In this document: positions 4,840 to 7,999 of the stretch, piece after piece
Position numbering within the stretch: position 1 is the first letter of the stretch
Layout: each line of letters opens with the position of its first letter
Assembly (NCBI GenBank): GCA_002368865.1
Contig: DFDT01000169.1
Span: 1-7,999 of the forward strand
DNA length: 7,999 nucleotides
Source: Lachnospiraceae bacterium UBA3821
Lineage (GTDB): Bacteria > Bacillota > Clostridia > Lachnospirales > Lachnospiraceae
Direction: 5' to 3'
The notes under the pieces: generated by a model
Told to the model about the DNA's origin: nothing
Databases searched by the model: none
What the model saw: only the letters and a program-made list of their open reading frames with translations
Translations under genes and position numbers: made by a program

Positions 4840-7266
4840 ATGAATACATCATTATCATGGATCAAAGCATATGTGCCGGAGCTTCAATGTACGGATCAGG
4901 AGTACATGGACGCGATGACGTTAACCGGTACCAAGGTGGAAGGCTACGCGAGAAGAGACAAGAATCTGGAGAAGATCGTGGTGGGACAGATCAAGAGCAT
5001 CACACCGCATCCGGACGCGGATAAGCTGATCGTGTGTCAGGTGGATGTGGGAACGGAGACAATTCAGATCGTTACCGGCGCGCACAATGTAAAAGAAGGG
5101 GACAAGGTTCCCGTGGTACTCTCTGGCGGTAAGGTTGCAGGCGGGCATGACGGCGGTCCTCTGCCGGAGGAAGGGATCAAGATCAAGGCGGGCAAGCTGC
5201 GCGGTGTGGAGTCCTTCGGTATGATGTGCTCCATCGAGGAGCTGGGCAGCGACCGGAATATGTATCCGGAAGCGCCGGAAGAGGGAATTTATATTTTTAA
5301 GCCGGAAGTGGAAGTGGGTTCAGACGCAGTAGCTGCATTGGGGCTGCGCGATACGGTATTTGAGTATGAGATCACCAGCAACCGGGTAGACTGCTACAGT
5401 GTGCTGGGTATTGCGAGGGAGGCGGCGGCAACCTTCAGAAAGCCTTTCTGCGCACCTGAAGTGAAGGTTACCGGAAATTCCGAGAATGTGAACAACTATG
5501 TTTCCGTGGAGGTGCAGGATAAGGATCTGTGCACCAGATATCTGGCGAGAGTCTGCAAGAATATCAAGATCGGACCTTCTCCTGAGTGGATGCAGAGGAG
5601 ATTGGCTTCCAGCGGCATCCGCCCCATCAACAATCTGGTAGATATCACCAACTATGTGATGGAGGAGTATGGCCAGCCCATGCACGCGTTTGATCTGGAT
5701 ACGGTGGCAGGGCACAAGATCATTGTGCGCCGGGCCAAGGATGGAGACGAGTTTCAGACTTTGGACGGCCAGATGCGGAAACTGGATTCCGAAGTACTGA
5801 TGATCTGCGATGCGGACAAAGAGATCGGTATCGCCGGTATCATGGGCGGTGAGAATTCCAAGATTACCGATGAGGTGAAGACGGTGCTCTTCGAGGCGGC
5901 GATCTTCAATGGTCCCAATATCAGAAAGTCCGCCAAGAGACTGGGACTGCGCACGGACGCTTCCGGTAAATTTGAGAAGGGTCTGGAGCCCCGCAATGCG
6001 GAGGAGGCCATCAACCGCGCCTGTCAGTTGATCGAGGAGCTGGGCTGCGGCGAGGTGGTAGGCGGCGTGGTAGATGTGAAGGAGCCGATTGCCGAGTTGC
6101 GCAGACTGCCCTTTGAGCCGGAGCGTTATAATAAGCTGCTGGGTACGGATGTGAGTGAGGAGCAGATGTTTGAGATCTTCGGACGTCTGGATATTAAGGT
6201 GGAGGAAGAAAACGGCAAAAAGACTTTGGTGATCCCTGCGTTCCGTCAGGATCTGGTGGGTATGGCTGACATCGCGGAGGAAGTGGCGAGATTCTACGGC
6301 TATGACAAGATCCCGACCACGCTGCCGGGGGGCGGTTCCACCACAGGGAAGCTTTCCTATAAGCTGCGCATTGAGCAGAAGGCAAGGGACATTGCGGAGT
6401 ACTGCGGATTTTCCCAGGGTATGACTTATTCCTTTGAGAGCCCCAAGGTATTTGATAAGCTGTTGATCCCTGCGGATGACAAGCTGCGGGAGACTGTGAC
6501 CATTTCTAATCCGCTGGGGGAGGATTTCTCCATCATGAGAACTATCTCTCTGAACGGTATGCTCACCAGCCTTGCGACCAATTACAACAGAAGAAACAAG
6601 AATGTCAAATTATATGAGCTGGGCAATATCTATCTGCCAAAGAGCCTGCCCGTAACAGAGCTGCCGGATGAGCGTATGCAGTTCACACTGGGTTTCTATG
6701 GCGACGGCGATTTCTATACCATGAAGGGTGTGGTGGAGGAATTTTTGGAGAGCATTGGTCTGCGGGACAAGAAGGATTATGATCCCAAGGCAGGCAAGCC
6801 CTTCCTGCATCCCGGACGCCAGGCGCTGATCAGCTACAAGGGAGAAGTGCTGGGATACCTGGGTGAGGTGCATCCTCTGGTCTGCGACAATTACGATATC
6901 GGAACCAAGGTGTATGTGGCGGTGCTGGATATGCCGAAGATTGTGCCCCTTGCCACCTTTGACAGAAAGTACGAGGGCATTGCCAAGTTCCCGGCGGTGA
7001 GCCGTGACATCAGTATGGTGGTGCCGAAGGAGATCTTGGTGGGCGAGATCGAGCAGATCATCGTGCAGCGCGGCGGCAAGATCCTGGAGGATTGCTCTTT
7101 GTTTGATATTTATGAGGGCAGCCAGATCAAGGAAGGCTATAAGTCCGTGGCTTTTTCCATCACCTTCCGGGCGAAGGATAAGACCCTGGAGGAGGCAGAT
7201 GTGTCCGGCGCCATGAAGAAGATCTTGAACGGACTGGAGCAGCTGGGGATCGAGTTGAGACAGTGA
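4840..7266 (+). CDS. pheT: Phenylalanine--tRNA ligase beta subunit
   Basis: An 808-residue partner of PheS carrying the tRNA-binding and editing functions. Domains in order: an N-terminal segment (1-40); an EMAP/OB-type tRNA-binding domain at about 40-155 (VGQIKSITPHPDADKLIVCQVDVG); the B3/4 editing domain at about 205-400 with NRVDCYSVLGIAREAA, NNLVDITNYVM (Asp268-Met274) and GIMGGE (333-338); the B5 domain at about 415-495 ending in IAEEVARFYGYDKIP; the catalytic-like core; and a C-terminal FDX-ACB domain at about 711-808 (FPAVSRDISMVVP to the end) that holds the tRNA anticodon stem. The length is normal and no frameshift is seen. AAAGGAAAG at 4825-4833 supports the ATG at 4840. It is expected to share the T-box-controlled transcript with pheS, although a palindrome and another gene intervene. 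Confidence 0.98.
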   Translation: MNTSLSWIKAYVPELQCTDQEYMDAMTLTGTKVEGYARRDKNLEKIVVGQIKSITPHPDADKLIVCQVDVGTETIQIVTGAHNVKEGDKVPVVLSGGKVAGGHDGGPLPEEGIKIKAGKLRGVESFGMMCSIEELGSDRNMYPEAPEEGIYIFKPEVEVGSDAVAALGLRDTVFEYEITSNRVDCYSVLGIAREAAATFRKPFCAPEVKVTGNSENVNNYVSVEVQDKDLCTRYLARVCKNIKIGPSPEWMQRRLASSGIRPINNLVDITNYVMEEYGQPMHAFDLDTVAGHKIIVRRAKDGDEFQTLDGQMRKLDSEVLMICDADKEIGIAGIMGGENSKITDEVKTVLFEAAIFNGPNIRKSAKRLGLRTDASGKFEKGLEPRNAEEAINRACQLIEELGCGEVVGGVVDVKEPIAELRRLPFEPERYNKLLGTDVSEEQMFEIFGRLDIKVEEENGKKTLVIPAFRQDLVGMADIAEEVARFYGYDKIPTTLPGGGSTTGKLSYKLRIEQKARDIAEYCGFSQGMTYSFESPKVFDKLLIPADDKLRETVTISNPLGEDFSIMRTISLNGMLTSLATNYNRRNKNVKLYELGNIYLPKSLPVTELPDERMQFTLGFYGDGDFYTMKGVVEEFLESIGLRDKKDYDPKAGKPFLHPGRQALISYKGEVLGYLGEVHPLVCDNYDIGTKVYVAVLDMPKIVPLATFDRKYEGIAKFPAVSRDISMVVPKEILVGEIEQIIVQRGGKILEDCSLFDIYEGSQIKEGYKSVAFSITFRAKDKTLEEADVSGAMKKILNGLEQLGIELRQ

Positions 7267-7318
7267 TCTCGCGGGCACACAATTTGATCGCATGGATAAT
7301 ATTTTGCAAAATGTATCT

Positions 7319-7328
7319 AGGAGAGAGG
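7319..7328 (+). promoter_or_regulatory. Ribosome binding site that decides the start of the small membrane protein
   Basis: AGGAGAGAGG contains GAGAGG 9 nt before the ATG at 7338. This favours that start over an in-frame GTG at 7263 that overlaps the pheT stop codon (GTGA) and has only a weak upstream purine run. Confidence 0.65.
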
Positions 7329-7337
7329 CAGACCAAA

Positions 7338-7811
7338 ATGAGAGGCGTGAAAATAGTTCTGGGAATTGCTGCTATCGTGCAGTTTGCCGGTTTGTGTGCA
7401 GTGTTGGGAGTGGTGTTGATGCAGGAGATGCTCGTGAAATCAATGATGCGTGGAATTCATACAGATGCTTTTGCGGTTCCGTACGCTTCTTTGATTTCAG
7501 TGGGGCTTAGTCTTCTTTTGTATGTTGCGGTGTTTAGCATTGTCATGACAGTAAAGGAAGGCTATAAGGCAAAGGCGGTCATCTCGCTGATCTGTCTGGC
7601 AGTGTTGAGGATAATCTGTAGCTATGCGGGAATTGTGGTAAATATGGTGGTAGCAACATGGCACAGCGCGGAGGTTTTGGCTTTACACAGTATGGTGGAG
7701 AGTTATGCGTCTATGTGGTCCGCGCCGTTTACAGCGGTTGCGCTTATCCTGTTCTGCTTCGGGATGGGGCGATATTATGCCTGTCAGGACAGTGAAGCTT
7801 CTGCCTGCTAA
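7338..7811 (+). CDS. Small four-helix integral membrane protein of unknown function
   Basis: A 157-residue protein with four hydrophobic segments at about residues 4-28, 46-72, 78-104 and 127-147, joined by short loops. The first hydrophilic connection contains MLVKSMMRGIHTDAF and the third HSAEVLALHSMVES. The C-terminus is short and polar, with a CQDSEASAC tail. I see no catalytic motif, nucleotide-binding site or recognised family signature, so no function is assigned. It starts 71 nt after pheT with its own Shine-Dalgarno. No terminator or clear promoter is visible in the gap, so it may be read from the pheT transcript. A GTG at 7263 would give a 182-residue version translationally coupled to pheT, but the added 25 residues have no clear signal character. 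The real coding frame is supported by the continuous membrane-protein pattern and the ribosome binding site. Confidence 0.75.
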   Translation: MRGVKIVLGIAAIVQFAGLCAVLGVVLMQEMLVKSMMRGIHTDAFAVPYASLISVGLSLLLYVAVFSIVMTVKEGYKAKAVISLICLAVLRIICSYAGIVVNMVVATWHSAEVLALHSMVESYASMWSAPFTAVALILFCFGMGRYYACQDSEASAC

Positions 7812-7847
7812 GGGTTACTTGATCAGATCACGGAAAGGATACCGGTT

Positions 7848-7999
7848 ATGGCATTATTTGATAAGATATTTCACAAGAATAAGAAGGAGCAGCCGGAGTG
7901 GAAAAGTCATGAAGAGCAGATCTCACAGGCGCAGGACGACAAAAGCTTTGTGACGCCTTTGGGCAGGTTTAACTATGTTTATGCACCGAACTGCGTTCC
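7848..7999 (+). CDS. Partial gene, N-terminus of an unrecognised protein
   Basis: An open frame starts at the ATG at 7848 and runs off the right edge of the window after 50 full codons. AAAGGA at 7834-7839, 8 nt upstream, is a good ribosome binding site, and the gene begins 36 nt after the membrane-protein stop, consistent with one operon. The visible part starts MALFDKIFHKNKKEQPEW, then is rich in Glu, Gln, Asp and Lys, and ends with TPLGRFNYVYAPNCV. It has no signal peptide or membrane segment, so the product is probably cytoplasmic. I do not recognise the family, and the missing C-terminal part prevents further assignment. Confidence 0.65.
   Translation, partial: MALFDKIFHKNKKEQPEWKSHEEQISQAQDDKSFVTPLGRFNYVYAPNCV

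Noticed and set aside
6610..7293. Reverse-strand 227-codon open frame opposite the end of pheT
   Set aside because: It lies wholly over the conserved PheT core and FDX-ACB domain. The His/Leu/Gln-rich translation is typical of an antisense shadow frame.

Overview
The window looks like the chromosome of a low- to mid-GC Firmicute of the class Clostridia, most likely Lachnospiraceae-like. This is inferred from four things: a SpoIID/LytB-family protein, a canonical T-box leader in front of a phenylalanyl-tRNA synthetase gene, strong AGGAG-type ribosome binding sites, and moderate GC. No rRNA or other marker is present to place it more precisely. Every gene found is on the + strand.

Layout: (1) Bases 1-85 end with an intrinsic terminator that closes an upstream unit whose gene lies outside the window. 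(2) Bases 128-2894 hold two closely spaced genes, a long membrane-anchored SpoIID/LytB-domain protein and a YihY/BrkB-family membrane protein, probably one operon for envelope or sporulation-related functions. (3) Bases 2903-3244 hold a consensus promoter followed by a complete T-box riboswitch (Stem I landmarks, UUC specifier, T-box consensus, terminator). (4) Bases 3307-7266 hold pheS and pheT, the two subunits of phenylalanyl-tRNA synthetase. They are separated by about 513 bp that contain a long nested palindrome (4328-4485) and a small tautomerase gene (4544-4771). (5) Bases 7338-7811 encode a small four-helix membrane protein of unknown function. From 7848 to the window edge is the start of another unrecognised gene.

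Functional logic: uncharged tRNA-Phe should bind the T-box leader and allow read-through into pheS and, if the transcript passes the palindrome, into the tautomerase gene and pheT. The pheS/pheT pair is normally contiguous, so the palindrome plus the AT-richer tautomerase gene is the most unusual part of the window. It may be an insertion, and the palindrome could process, stabilise or attenuate the mRNA between the two synthetase subunits. The remainder looks like ordinary core-genome content. I found no CRISPR array, tRNA, rRNA, transposase or phage gene.
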